A stretch of DNA of 64,000 nucleotides from Nakamurella flava (GTDB taxonomy: Bacteria; Actinomycetota; Actinomycetes; Mycobacteriales; Nakamurellaceae), in contig NZ_SZZH01000001.1 in the NCBI RefSeq assembly GCF_005298075.1, forward strand, positions 1,488,001 to 1,552,000. The letters are read 5' to 3'. The translations under genes were made by a program, and so were the position numbers. The notes beneath the pieces are model-generated. The model saw nothing but the letters and a program-made list of their open reading frames with translations, searched no databases and was not told the origin of the DNA. This document shows, in pieces, positions 42,217 to 50,995 of this stretch. Each line of letters begins with the position of its first letter. The first letter of the stretch is position 1.

Positions 42217-42402
42217 ATGGACAACGCGAACCAGGACATCAACTACGCGGCGGTCGTCGCGGAAACCCGAGCGGCGCAGGGTCTCCCGAAGAAGGTCGAC
42301 CTCACCCGCGTTCACGCGGTGCTATCGGCGGCCGCATCCCGGGTGCGCGTAGAGCGGCATCAAGACGCGCCGGACCCGACATCTCGGCATCACGCCGCTT
42401 AG
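42217..42402 (+). CDS. Small hypothetical protein
   Basis: 61 residues, MDNANQDINYAAVVAETRAA, with a helical middle QGLPKKVDLTRVHAVLSAAA. GGAAGGG precedes the ATG. No family is recognised. It faces the DUF2510 gene, with 15 bp between stops. Confidence 0.45.
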   Translation: MDNANQDINYAAVVAETRAAQGLPKKVDLTRVHAVLSAAASRVRVERHQDAPDPTSRHHAA

Positions 42403-42417
42403 CGCCGACCGGTTCGA

Positions 42418-42873
42418 CTAAAAGGGCCTGGTGTGCCCCGTCCAGCTCGACCCATCCCACCAGCGAAGGAGCGGGCCACCACCCGGGTCCTGGTACCAAC
42501 CCATCGGAACAGATTGGATTACCGAGATCGGTCCCGTGGGTCGCTGAGCGTCAGCGCGGCCAACCGCACCCCTGGATCGGGCTACCAGCAGGACGACCCC
42601 TGCAATCGCCGCGCCGCCGAGAAGGAATGGCAGCACTGCGCCAATCGCGGAAAACACGAGTTGCGCCACCACCAACACCGCAGAAATGACCGCGACTACC
42701 GCGACCAGCCCGGCTATTAGAGAAGCGCCTCCACCCCCAGGTGAACCGCCGTCAGCTTCCGCCATCCGGCGGAGAGAGTCCGCTTGTGAACGTTGGTAGG
42801 CCTCCACCTCTCTCCGGTGCGTGCAGGTCGCGCACGGCCCACCGAACATCGATGAGTTGTGGGGGCACGTCAT
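42418..42873 (-). CDS. Membrane protein with zinc-finger start and DUF2510 end
   Basis: 151 residues. An N-terminal CPHNSS...CATC site, a helical linker, two membrane segments (about 50-72 and 76-97) and a C-terminal DUF2510 motif GWYQDPGGGPLLRWWDG, WTGHT. DUF2510 is an actinobacterial short domain of unknown role, often next to membrane segments. Confidence 0.75.
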   Translation of the reverse strand: MTCPHNSSMFGGPCATCTHRREVEAYQRSQADSLRRMAEADGGSPGGGGASLIAGLVAVVAVISAVLVVAQLVFSAIGAVLPFLLGGAAIAGVVLLVARSRGAVGRADAQRPTGPISVIQSVPMGWYQDPGGGPLLRWWDGSSWTGHTRPF

Positions 42874-42938
42874 GGGCGCACCGTCGCAATCGGAGGGAGT
42901 GACTTCGTCACTCTGGGTTGATACGTCGCCACTTCTGG

Positions 42939-44408
42939 CTACCGCGCCCAGGCTAGCTCTACCCGATCAGGGTCGAACCGCGGCCCGGACAGTCTTCCCC
43001 GCGCCGACGGCTTCACCCGGATCTCGGCGAACAACGCTCGAATCGTCAACGACCTCTCCGCCTGGGTCGACGCCGCCCATGCCTCGGAGGTCGGCACCGC
43101 CCGCTCGACTCGCCGCCGACCGAGTGTGATCGCGTCCAACTGCGCCTCGACCGCGGCGATCTCACTATTTACAGCACGCTGTCTGTCCACGATCTCCTCA
43201 ACGCGGAAGGCGCCGGATTCGGCGAGTAGGATGTGTTTCTTCGCCTTTTCCCGCAACCGCTGAATCTCCTCCTCCAGCGCCACCTGCAGCGAATCACTTG
43301 ACCGCTTCTCGACGATGATCGGTGGACCATCTCGGATCACGGTCTCCACCACCCCGAGAATGAATTCCTCGATGGCCGATGCACTCACCGCGACGCTTCC
43401 ACAGCCCCCGCCGCGGCCGGCCGATTGGCATTTATAGGTCGCCCGTGTCTTCAATCGACTAGGATTTTGAGCATCAATCTTGTCCGGGCTGAAGCCCATT
43501 TTCGAACCACATTTTGCGCACCGCAGGATGCCACTCAGCAGTGAACGCGGAGCCCTCATCGGTGTCGCTCCCCGTGTCGTCTGTCTAAAGACGGCCCTGA
43601 CCGCTTCCCATTGTTCCGTGGTCAGGATCGCAGGCCACACCGCCGGACTTATCCGCCCCGGAGGCCGCTCCTCACCGGTCACCTCACCCGCACGCCGCCG
43701 CTCTGCCCACTCCCGGGTTGCCTTCTCCGACCGGTATTCCCTCATCCCAATGACTCTGTATGACTTCAGCGCATTCTTGAGCGAAACCGCACGGGCTCCC
43801 CGGCCGGTGGCGTCGTTGAACTTTCGAGTCGCGGCATTCAGGCCCATCCCGGCGATGATCATCTCCGCCGCTTCGATCAAAGCCGCCGCCTCGACCGGAT
43901 CCACGGTGACACCGTCCGCCTCATATCCGATCGGGCGCTTGCCGCCGTGCCGCTGACCACGTTCCGCATTCGCTGAATACTTTGCAGCCAGCCTCTCGCT
44001 CTTGATCTGCATCTCCATCTGCGCAAAGGCAACCAGCACCTGAGCCAGCGTCCGACCCATCGGCGTGGAAAGGTCCAGCTCTTGGCCAGAAACCGTGACG
44101 ATTCGCAGCGGCCGACCCCCGAGGGAATCCAGAAGCGTCTGGAATTGGGCCACCTGCCGGTAACATCGGTCCAGCGCCCACGCCAAGATCATGTCCACCT
44201 CGCCGCGGTGCACCATCTCCAGCACCAGCGGCCATTCGGTCCGCGAATCAACCGTCTTGAAGGCGCTCACGTCGTTGTCAGATCGCACCGCTACGACATC
44301 AATCCCCCGCTCACGGGCCAGCTTCTCGCACGAGCGGATCTGCTCCCCCAAGTTGACGGCAAGCCCGTCCCTGTCTTGGCTGATCCGGCCGTAGATCACC
44401 GCCCGCAC
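42939..44408 (-). CDS. Large serine recombinase, integrase of element 1
   Basis: A 489-residue recombinase. The resolvase domain has nucleophile S10 (VIYGRIS) and the family blocks AWALDRCYRQVAQ and GRTLAQVLVAFAQMEMQ. A recombinase domain and a zinc ribbon follow (LRCAKCGSKMGF ... YKCQSAGRGGGCGS), then a coiled coil. It starts at a GTG with AGGAGGTGA upstream, only 38 bp from the crossover core at 44447, so its upstream DNA in the integrated state is the attR half-site and tadA. It should catalyse attP x attB integration; excision would need a directionality factor. This is the enzyme that best explains the insertion. Confidence 0.93.
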   Translation of the reverse strand: MRAVIYGRISQDRDGLAVNLGEQIRSCEKLARERGIDVVAVRSDNDVSAFKTVDSRTEWPLVLEMVHRGEVDMILAWALDRCYRQVAQFQTLLDSLGGRPLRIVTVSGQELDLSTPMGRTLAQVLVAFAQMEMQIKSERLAAKYSANAERGQRHGGKRPIGYEADGVTVDPVEAAALIEAAEMIIAGMGLNAATRKFNDATGRGARAVSLKNALKSYRVIGMREYRSEKATREWAERRRAGEVTGEERPPGRISPAVWPAILTTEQWEAVRAVFRQTTRGATPMRAPRSLLSGILRCAKCGSKMGFSPDKIDAQNPSRLKTRATYKCQSAGRGGGCGSVAVSASAIEEFILGVVETVIRDGPPIIVEKRSSDSLQVALEEEIQRLREKAKKHILLAESGAFRVEEIVDRQRAVNSEIAAVEAQLDAITLGRRRVERAVPTSEAWAASTQAERSLTIRALFAEIRVKPSARGRLSGPRFDPDRVELAWAR

Positions 44409-44421
44409 GGGCTCACCTCCT

Positions 44422-44475
44422 ACCTGTCGTCAAAGTAATAGTCGCAGACGCCCTGCTCCCCGACGGCAGCCGCCT
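44422..44475 (+). other. attR of element 1
   Basis: Right junction. The element half-site reads ACCTGTCGTC at 44422-44431, eight variable bases, AGTC at 44440-44443, GCA, then core GACGC at 44447-44451, followed directly by tadA codons (CCTGCTCCCCGAC). It mirrors attL base for base in spacing. Confidence 0.85.
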
Positions 44476-45283
44476 GCACGCCGTCATCCCGGACATCACG
44501 CGCGAGCACCTGTCGGTCAACATCCGGAAGTTCGTCGTGGCGGCCAACGGCTTGGATGATCTGGTGGCCCTGGGCACCCTGCCGCCGGCCGCGGCCCGCT
44601 TCCTGGAGGCCGCGGTGGTCGCCGGCCTCAACGTCATCGTCGCCGGGGGCACGCAGGCCGGGAAGACGACGCTGCTCAACACCCTCATCAACTCGGTGCC
44701 GGCCCGGGAACGGGTCATCACCTGCGAGGAGGTCTTCGAGCTCCGCCCCAACCTGCCGGACGTCGTCGCCATGCAGACGCGTCAAGCGAACCTGGAGGGC
44801 CACGGCGAGATCCGGCTGCGCCGGTTGGTCAAGGAAGCGCTGCGGATGCGCCCCAGCCGGATCGTCGTCGGCGAGGTCCGGCAGGAGGAATCCCTGGACC
44901 TGCTGATCGCCCTCAACAGCGGCCTGCCGGGTATGTGCTCGGTGCACGCCAACTCCGCCCGCGAGGCGGTGGTCAAGCTGTGCACCCTGCCGCTGCTGGC
45001 CGGCGAGAACGTGACCGCCGGGTTCGTCGTCCCGACCGTCGCGGCCTCGGTGGACCTGGTGGTCCACGTCGGCAGCGAGCCCAACGGGGCCCGCCGGGTC
45101 CGCGAGATCGTGGCCCTGCCCGGGCGCGTCGAGGGCGGGGTCGTCGAGACGGAGGACATCTTCACCACGCGGGACGGGGTGCTGACGCGCGCCCAGGGCT
45201 ACCCGCCGCACCAGGACCGGTTCGCCCGGCACGGCTACGACCTGACCGAGCTGCTGGAGGGTGGACGCCCGCAGCGCCGCTGA
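44452..45283 (+). pseudogene. tadA: Interrupted tadA/cpaF pilus ATPase gene, 3' part
   Basis: The remaining 276 codons of the ATPase plus the first-codon remainder. The nucleotide site is intact: Walker A VAGGTQAGKTT, the EEVFELRP and RLVKEALRMRPSRIVVGEVR blocks, and SVHANSAREAV. Joined to 26567-26979 it gives a 414-residue TadA with no frame error, which argues the gene was intact until recently and is kept by selection or reversible excision. It has no start of its own. The TPP riboswitch begins 87 bp after its stop. Confidence 0.93.
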
Positions 45284-45370
45284 GCCGGCGATCCGCGCGA
45301 CGCAATGCCCGTTCGCGCGGCGATGGGCACGCAACGCGACCAGGTCGAGCGGACGGGTAGGCTGCACGGT

Positions 45371-45442
45371 CGACACGGGGTGCCCCACCGGGGCTGAGAG
45401 AACACCCGTTGAACCTGATCTAGTTCGTACTAGCGAAGGGAT
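45371..45442 (+). promoter_or_regulatory. TPP riboswitch (THI element)
   Basis: The conserved parts are in order: ACACGGGGTGCC, GGGGCTGAGAGAACACCCG, TTGAACCTGATCTAG and CTAGCGAAGGGA. It ends about 10 bp before the GTG of the substrate-binding gene, so it probably controls translation initiation by hiding the start region when thiamine pyrophosphate is bound. Confidence 0.93.
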
Positions 45443-45451
45443 TGTCGTTCC

Positions 45452-46561
45452 GTGCTGCCGTCTGCATTCGAACGTCCCACCGTCCAATCCACCGGTCCCC
45501 TGCTGTCCCGGCGGACCCTGCTGTCGGCCGCGCTCGCCGGGGCCGTCACCGTCGTCGCCGGTTGCTCGTCCGGCTCCGACCCGGCCTCCCCGTCGACCGC
45601 CGCCGGATCGTCCGGGGCAGGCGCGTCGACGTCCACCGTGCGGTTCGCCCTCGACTGGACGCCCAACACCAACCACACGGGCCTGTACGTGGCCCAGCAG
45701 AACGGCTGGTTCGCCGACGCCGGCATCGACCTGCAGATCCTCCCGTACAACACGGCCCTGCCCGACACGCTCATCGACGCCGGTAGCGCCGAGTTCGGGA
45801 TCAGCTTTCAGGACGGTGCCACCGTCGCCCGGGCCGCCGGTGCCGACATCGTCTCCGTCATGGCCGTCCTGCAGCGGTGGGCCACCGCCATCGGGGTGAA
45901 GGCCGACCGCGCCGACCTGACCTCCCCCAAGGACCTGGACGGGAAGACCTACGCCGGGTTCGGTGGCCCCACCGAGGTCCCACTGCTCAAAGAGGTCATC
46001 AAGGACGCCGGCGGGACGGGCGAGTTCACCACCGTCACCCTCGGCACGTCCGCCTACGAGGCCCTCTACTCGGGCAGCGCGGACTTCACGATCCCGTTCG
46101 TCGCCTGGGAGGGCATCGAGGCCGAACACAACGGGACACCCATGAAGTACTTCGAATACACCGATTACGGGTTCCCAGACGCGTACTCCATCGTGGTGAC
46201 CACGAACCGGACGTGGCTGGCCCAGAACCCCGACATCGCCAGAGCTTTCGTGCAGGCGCTGCAGCGGGGCTACCGGTTCGCCGCCGAGCAGCCCGACGAG
46301 GCGGCGCGCCTCCTGATCGCCGCCAATCCCGGGGTGTTCGCCGACGAGGAACTCGTCACCCAGTCGCAGCGCATGCTGGCTGAGAAGTACCTCAAGGCCG
46401 CGGACGGATCGGTCGGCACGCAGACCGCCCAGCAGTGGGCGACCTACGGCGGCTTCCTGTTCGACGCGGGCCTGCTCGTCGGCCCCGACGGCTCCCCCCT
46501 GTCCACCGCGCCCGACTACTCGACCCTGTTCACCAACGACTACCTCTCCACCTCGTCATGA
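45452..46561 (+). CDS. ABC transporter substrate-binding lipoprotein, THI5/NMT1-like (ThiY-like)
   Basis: A 369-residue binding protein. A twin-arginine-like SRRTLLSAALAG signal precedes lipobox VVAGC. The mature part opens with the pyrimidine-binding NMT1 signature VRFALDWTPNTNHTGLYVA and has EFGISFQDG. With the TPP riboswitch upstream it most likely binds a thiamine pyrimidine precursor such as formylaminopyrimidine or HMP. GTG start. The permease and ATPase genes follow with 4-bp overlaps. Confidence 0.88.
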   Translation: MLPSAFERPTVQSTGPLLSRRTLLSAALAGAVTVVAGCSSGSDPASPSTAAGSSGAGASTSTVRFALDWTPNTNHTGLYVAQQNGWFADAGIDLQILPYNTALPDTLIDAGSAEFGISFQDGATVARAAGADIVSVMAVLQRWATAIGVKADRADLTSPKDLDGKTYAGFGGPTEVPLLKEVIKDAGGTGEFTTVTLGTSAYEALYSGSADFTIPFVAWEGIEAEHNGTPMKYFEYTDYGFPDAYSIVVTTNRTWLAQNPDIARAFVQALQRGYRFAAEQPDEAARLLIAANPGVFADEELVTQSQRMLAEKYLKAADGSVGTQTAQQWATYGGFLFDAGLLVGPDGSPLSTAPDYSTLFTNDYLSTSS

Positions 46562-47436
46562 CGATCGGCACCTGGGCACGTCCGGGCGCCACCACCGACG
46601 ACGGCCGACCAGCCGGGGCCGCCACCGGCAACCGTGGAGCGCGGAGGCGTCGGACGGTCGGCGCGGCCGTCCGGTCCGCGGTGCCGGCGGCCGCGGTCGT
46701 GCTGATCCTGCTGATCGGCTGGCAGGTCGCCGTGACCGTTCTGGCCGTCCGTCCGCAGATCCTGCCGTCCCCGGTGCGGGTGGTGCAGCAGGGCTGGCTC
46801 GACCGGGCCGACCTGTTCGCCAACGCCGTGGCCACCCTGGGTGTGACCCTCGCCGGGTTCGCCGTCTCGCTGGTCGTCAGCTGGGTCGTCGCGGTCGCCG
46901 TGGACTTCGTCCCGCTCCTGCGCCGGGCTCTGGTCCCCCTGCTCGTGGGATCGCAGACGCTCCCGATCATCGCCATCGCCCCACTGTTCATCATCTGGTT
47001 CGGCTTCGGGCTGCTCCCGAAGGTGCTCGTCGTCGTCCTGACCACCTTCTTCCCGGTCGCCATCGGGCTGATCGAGGGCTTCGCGGCGGCTGATCGGGAC
47101 GGCAGCAAGCTACTGGCCGGGATGGGTGCCAGCCGTTGGCAGCAGTTCCGCTACCTGCGGCTGCCGGGGGCACTGCCCCGCTTCTTCACGGCGCTGCGCA
47201 TCGGCATCACCTATGCGGTGGTGGCGGCCATCTTCGCCGAGTACGTGGGGTCGGCCAGCGGCCTGGGCATCTACATGGCGACGGCGAAGAACTCGTTCCG
47301 CACCGATCTCGTCCTCGCCGCGGTGGCCATCACCGCCGTCCTCAGCATCACGCTGTTCGCCCTGACCTTCCTCGTCGAGCGGTGGGTCTGCCCGTGGCGA
47401 CGCCCGCGCCGCGGCGGGGCGGAGCGCCCCCGATGA
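46558..47436 (+). CDS. ABC transporter permease (ThiX-like)
   Basis: A 292-residue permease with six membrane segments and the BPD_transp_1 coupling loop EGFAAADRDGSKLLAGMGAS. About 35 Arg/Gly-rich residues precede the first segment. ATG overlaps the upstream stop in ATGA. It forms the membrane channel of the thiamine-precursor importer. Confidence 0.9.
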   Translation: MTIGTWARPGATTDDGRPAGAATGNRGARRRRTVGAAVRSAVPAAAVVLILLIGWQVAVTVLAVRPQILPSPVRVVQQGWLDRADLFANAVATLGVTLAGFAVSLVVSWVVAVAVDFVPLLRRALVPLLVGSQTLPIIAIAPLFIIWFGFGLLPKVLVVVLTTFFPVAIGLIEGFAAADRDGSKLLAGMGASRWQQFRYLRLPGALPRFFTALRIGITYAVVAAIFAEYVGSASGLGIYMATAKNSFRTDLVLAAVAITAVLSITLFALTFLVERWVCPWRRPRRGGAERPR

Positions 47437-48269
47437 CGGGCGTTCGACCCGGTCAAGCGCCGGGCGGGGAGGCCGCTCCGCGTGGTCTGCACCTGGCCGA
47501 CATCCGCCACGCCTTCCCGACCCCGGACGGCCCGCTGCCCGTACTCGACGGCATCACCGTCACGGTGGCCCCCGGCCAGTTCGTCGCCGTCATCGGCCCC
47601 TCGGGGTGCGGCAAGAGCACGCTGTTCGACATCGTCACCGGACAGCTGACTCCCCGGGCCGGGACCGTGACGGTGATCGGCGGTCGACCGCCGGGCGCCG
47701 CCGGCCCGGCGACGCCGCGCGGGCAGGTGGCGCACATGCCCCAGCGGGACCTGTTGCTGCCCTGGCGCACCGTCCTGGACAACACCGCGCTGGGTCTGGA
47801 CGTGCAGGGTGTCCCTCGCCGGGAAGGCAGGCGCCGGGCCGCCGCACTGTTCGCCGACTTCGGTCTGGACGGGTTCGAACGGGCCTACCCGGACGAGCTG
47901 TCCGGCGGCATGCGCCAGCGGGCGGCCCTGCTGCGCACGATGGTGCAGCAGCGCCCCATCGTGGCGCTCGACGAACCGCTGGGGGCGCTGGACTCGTTGA
48001 CCCGGTCCGATCTGCAGGTGTGGTTGCAGCGGGTGTGGACCGAGCATCCCCGGACGATGCTGATGATCACCCACGACATCCGGGAGGCCCTGCTGCTGGC
48101 CGACCGGGTCCTCGTGCTCTCGCCCCGGCCGGCCCGCATCGTCCGCGACCTGACCGTCGACCTCCCCCGCCCCCGGGACCTGCGGGCCGTGACCACCCCG
48201 GAGTTCGTCGCCCTGGAAGCCGAACTGCTCGACCTGCTGCACCACACCACGGGCGGGCGTCCCCGGTAG
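47433..48269 (+). CDS. ABC transporter ATP-binding protein (ThiZ-like)
   Basis: A 278-residue ATPase with Walker A GPSGCGKST, a Q-loop in AHMPQRDLLLPW, signature LSGGMRQR, Walker B IVALDEPLGALD and switch MITHD. ATG overlaps the permease stop in ATGA. It completes the three-gene importer under the TPP riboswitch. A strong hairpin overlaps its last codons. Confidence 0.92.
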   Translation: MTGVRPGQAPGGEAAPRGLHLADIRHAFPTPDGPLPVLDGITVTVAPGQFVAVIGPSGCGKSTLFDIVTGQLTPRAGTVTVIGGRPPGAAGPATPRGQVAHMPQRDLLLPWRTVLDNTALGLDVQGVPRREGRRRAAALFADFGLDGFERAYPDELSGGMRQRAALLRTMVQQRPIVALDEPLGALDSLTRSDLQVWLQRVWTEHPRTMLMITHDIREALLLADRVLVLSPRPARIVRDLTVDLPRPRDLRAVTTPEFVALEAELLDLLHHTTGGRPR

Positions 48270-48292
48270 TCCCGGAGACACCCGCCCGTGGT
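48246..48292. terminator. Hairpin between convergent ThiZ-like and dhaM genes
   Basis: A perfect 12-bp stem pairs ACCACGGGCGGG at 48246-48257 with 48281-48292. It begins inside the last codons of the ATPase gene. No T-run follows, but the position between convergent genes fits a shared terminator. Confidence 0.65.
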
Positions 48293-48313
48293 GGTCGGCC
48301 GCAACGGCCGGTG

Positions 48314-48739
48314 CTACATCTCGTCCACGGAGCGGACACCGCCCGGTCCGTTGGCAGTCCGGGCCTCCAGCGCGGCGGACACCACGGCCTTGCGGTCGGC
48401 CCCGAACGACGCCGTCAGGGCGGCCGAGACGGCACCCTCGACGAACGGCGTGTCGACGATCGTCACCCGCTCCCCGAGTTCGGGTTCGAGGAACTCGACC
48501 GCGGTCTCGGTGGTCAGGTAGCCGCTGCCGAGGTCGTAGAGCAGCACGACCCCGTCACCGTCGCCGTCGTCGGCCTGCTGCACGGCGGCGGTGATGGTGT
48601 CGAACGAGGTGCCGATCCCACCGTCCTCCATGCCGCCGGCCGCCACGATCCGCACGCCGGGCGCCATCTGCTGGGCGACCTCCAGGACGCCGGCCGCCAG
48701 CTGGGCGCTGTGCGAGACCAGCACGATTCCGACGCTCAC
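48314..48739 (-). CDS. dhaM: Dihydroxyacetone kinase phosphotransfer subunit DhaM
   Basis: A 141-residue PTS EIIA-Man-type protein with the phosphorylated His in GIVLVSHSAQLAAG, a GGMEDGGIGTS loop and VLLYDLGSG. It passes phosphate from HPr to ADP bound on DhaL. It is the single-domain form, without fused HPr and EI. GTG start overlapping the dhaL stop in GTGA. Confidence 0.93.
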   Translation of the reverse strand: MSVGIVLVSHSAQLAAGVLEVAQQMAPGVRIVAAGGMEDGGIGTSFDTITAAVQQADDGDGDGVVLLYDLGSGYLTTETAVEFLEPELGERVTIVDTPFVEGAVSAALTASFGADRKAVVSAALEARTANGPGGVRSVDEM

Positions 48740-49377
48740 GCCCCGCCCCCCGCAGCCGCATCGGCCATGGCCCGGAGTAGCAGGGACGCACTCGTGGCCC
48801 CCGGATCCCGGTGCCCAATCGACCGCTCACCCAGGTAGCTCGCCCGACCCTTGCGGGCCTGCAGCGGAGTGGTCGCCTCGGCACCCTCGGCGGCGGCGTC
48901 GGCCGCCGCGGACAGCACCGCTGCGGCGTCCCCACCGCTGTCGGCTGCGGCAGCGGCGGCCTGCACGGCCGGCGTCAGCGCGTCGACCATGGTCTTGTCG
49001 CCGGGCTCGGCCTTGCCGCGGGCGACGACGCCGTCCCGGGCCGCGGTCAGACCGGTGACGACCAGCGCACCGTCCAGTTCCGAGGCGTCGCCGATGGCGG
49101 TCGCCGCGCGGAGGAAAGCCGTCCCGTACAGCGGACCCGAGGCACCGCCGACCGTGGAGATCAGGGTGGTGGCGACGAGCTTGAGCACCGCGGCCGGGGT
49201 CTCCGGGGCGCTGGCGTCGAGCTTGGCAACGACGGCGGTGAAGCCCCGAGCCAGGTTCTCCCCGTGGTCACCGTCGCCGATCTCCCGGTCGAGGCGGGTG
49301 AGCTCGGTCTTGTGCTCGGCGGCGGCGGCGGCGGCCGCCCGCACCGCGGCGACGACCGTTCCGGCGTCACAGGTCAT
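48736..49377 (-). CDS. dhaL: Dihydroxyacetone kinase ADP-binding subunit DhaL
   Basis: A 213-residue helical-barrel protein that holds ADP through Mg2+ (EIGDGDHGENLARG, GGASGPLYGTAF, GDKTMVDAL, SYLGERSIGHRDPGATS). Together with DhaM it phosphorylates dihydroxyacetone bound to DhaK. No dhaK lies on either side, so the substrate subunit must be elsewhere or missing. The ATG at 49377 is preferred over a TTG four codons up. Confidence 0.92.
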   Translation of the reverse strand: MTCDAGTVVAAVRAAAAAAAEHKTELTRLDREIGDGDHGENLARGFTAVVAKLDASAPETPAAVLKLVATTLISTVGGASGPLYGTAFLRAATAIGDASELDGALVVTGLTAARDGVVARGKAEPGDKTMVDALTPAVQAAAAAADSGGDAAAVLSAAADAAAEGAEATTPLQARKGRASYLGERSIGHRDPGATSASLLLRAMADAAAGGGA

Positions 49378-49546
49378 GTCGAAGTTCAACTCCCCATAGT
49401 CGCCGGCCGCCCTGGCCGGCTCGATTGATGGCCGCGGTCACCCGGGCCGTCGATGATCATCGACCGTTGATGCGGTCGCCGCCCACGATCCTGCCCTGCG
49501 GCCCGCCGGACGGCCAGGTGCCGGTCCGATCCATCGGCCGCGATGT

Positions 49547-50848
49547 TCAATCGGCCGGTCGCCCGTCCCGCTGGTAGATGTCGGGGACCCCGTCGTGGTC
49601 GTCGTCGCGGGCCTCTTCCTCGCACATCAGCCGGTAGCGACGGTTGCGCAGCCGGAGCAGAACAGTGGCCAGGACTGCGGCGACGATCGAACCGGTCAGC
49701 ACCGCGATCTTGACGTGGTCGTCGGCAACCGGGTCGGCGAAGGCGAGTTCGCCGATGAGCAGGCTCACCGTGAAGCCGATGCCACCGAGCAGACCGACCC
49801 CGATGAGGTCGGGCCACGTCAAACCGGTCTGCAGCTGCTGACGGGTGGCCTTCGCCGCCACGAAGGTGCCGACCAGGATGCCGATCGGCTTGCCGACGAC
49901 GAGACCGAGCATGATGCCCAGGGCGATCGGGTCCGTCAGGGCCCCGGTGAACCCGGACCAGCCGGCGACGGTGACCCCGGCGGACATCAGGGCGAACAGC
50001 GGGACCGCGACCCCGGCCGACAGCGGACGCCACCGGTGCTCGAAGCGTTCGGCCATCCCGGCGGCCGACGGACGCCGGGACCGGACCGGAACGGTGAAGG
50101 CCAGCAACACCCCGGCGACGGTGGCGTGCACCCCGGAGGCGTGCACCAGGGTCCAGGTGGCCAGGGCCAGCGGCAGCAACAGCCACCACGAGCTGACGCC
50201 GCGCTGGACCAGGACCGCGAAGGCGGCCAACGGCAACAGCGCCAACCCCAGCATGAGCAGGTTCAGCTCTGAGGTGTAAAAGAGCGCGATCACGCAGATG
50301 GCGAGCAGGTCGTCGACGACGGCCAGGGTCAGCAGGAACGTGCGCAGGGCCACCGGGAGATGGGTGGCGATGACGGCCAGCACCGCGAGGGCGAAGGCGA
50401 TGTCGGTGGCGGTGGGGATCGCCCACCCGGTGGGTGCCGTCCCGCCCGCGATCACCAGGTACAGGACCGCGGGGACGATCATGCCGCCGACGGCGGCCAC
50501 CACCGGGACGACCGCCCGCGACGGACTGCGCAGATCACCGGCGACGAACTCGCGTTTCAGTTCCAGACCGGCGACGAAGAAGAAGATGGCCAGCAGGCCG
50601 TCGGCCGCCCAGGTCGACAGCGACAGGTCCAGGTGCAGAGCGGACGGGCCGATCACGATCGCACCGAAGGTCGTGTAACCGTCGGCCCACGGCGAGTTCG
50701 CCCACACCAGGGCGGCGACCGCGCCGATGAGCAGCAGGATCCCGCCGACGGTCTCCCGGCGAAGGACATCGGCGATCCGCCGGGCCTCCGGCCACGAACC
50801 CGGCGAGAACGCAGCGCGCAGCGGGGAGGGTGCGGGCGGTCCGGTCAT
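49547..50848 (-). CDS. nhaA: Na+/H+ antiporter NhaA
   Basis: A 433-residue antiporter with about twelve membrane segments. The two ion-binding aspartates are in [11 protein letters not shown], and the [13 protein letters not shown] segment is typical. It exports Na+ in exchange for protons. A charged tail ([14 protein letters not shown]) resembles a calcium-binding or linker stretch. AGGAG precedes the ATG at 50846-50848. Confidence 0.95.
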   Translation of the reverse strand: MTGPPAPSPLRAAFSPGSWPEARRIADVLRRETVGGILLLIGAVAALVWANSPWADGYTTFGAIVIGPSALHLDLSLSTWAADGLLAIFFFVAGLELKREFVAGDLRSPSRAVVPVVAAVGGMIVPAVLYLVIAGGTAPTGWAIPTATDIAFALAVLAVIATHLPVALRTFLLTLAVVDDLLAICVIALFYTSELNLLMLGLALLPLAAFAVLVQRGVSSWWLLLPLALATWTLVHASGVHATVAGVLLAFTVPVRSRRPSAAGMAERFEHRWRPLSAGVAVPLFALMSAGVTVAGWSGFTGALTDPIALGIMLGLVVGKPIGILVGTFVAAKATRQQLQTGLTWPDLIGVGLLGGIGFTVSLLIGELAFADPVADDHVKIAVLTGSIVAAVLATVLLRLRNRRYRLMCEEEARDDDHDGVPDIYQRDGRPAD

Positions 50849-50995
50849 GGGCACTCCTGGAACATCTCGCGGACGCGACCACGGGATCGTGTCGCGTTCC
50901 GGCCGACCAGACTTCCCGGCACACCGTGGACCAGCCTATCGATGACGAGCCCGGGATCGGACCACACGGCCGGCCGGGCGCCCGACGCGCGCCGG

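Larger units (their letters stand above)
26975..44451. mobile_element. Integrative element 1, inserted in tadA
   Basis: A 17,472-bp insertion (one core copy counted once) bounded by GACGC at 26975-26979 and 44447-44451. It carries a large serine recombinase beside the right junction, a tyrosine recombinase beside the left, an excisionase-like protein, a rolling-circle-type Rep and mostly unknown cargo. No conjugation ATPase, relaxase or virion structural gene is recognisable, so it looks like a plasmid-derived or satellite element. GC content is patchy, with AT-richer stretches near 33780-34160, 39400-40300 and 41860-42040 unlike the flanking chromosome. Cargo functions are partly inferred. 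Confidence 0.92.

Noticed and set aside
26975-44451. The tadA break as an assembly or sequencing error
   Set aside because: A 17.5-kb insertion with symmetric half-sites at both ends and a serine integrase at one edge is explained by site-specific integration.
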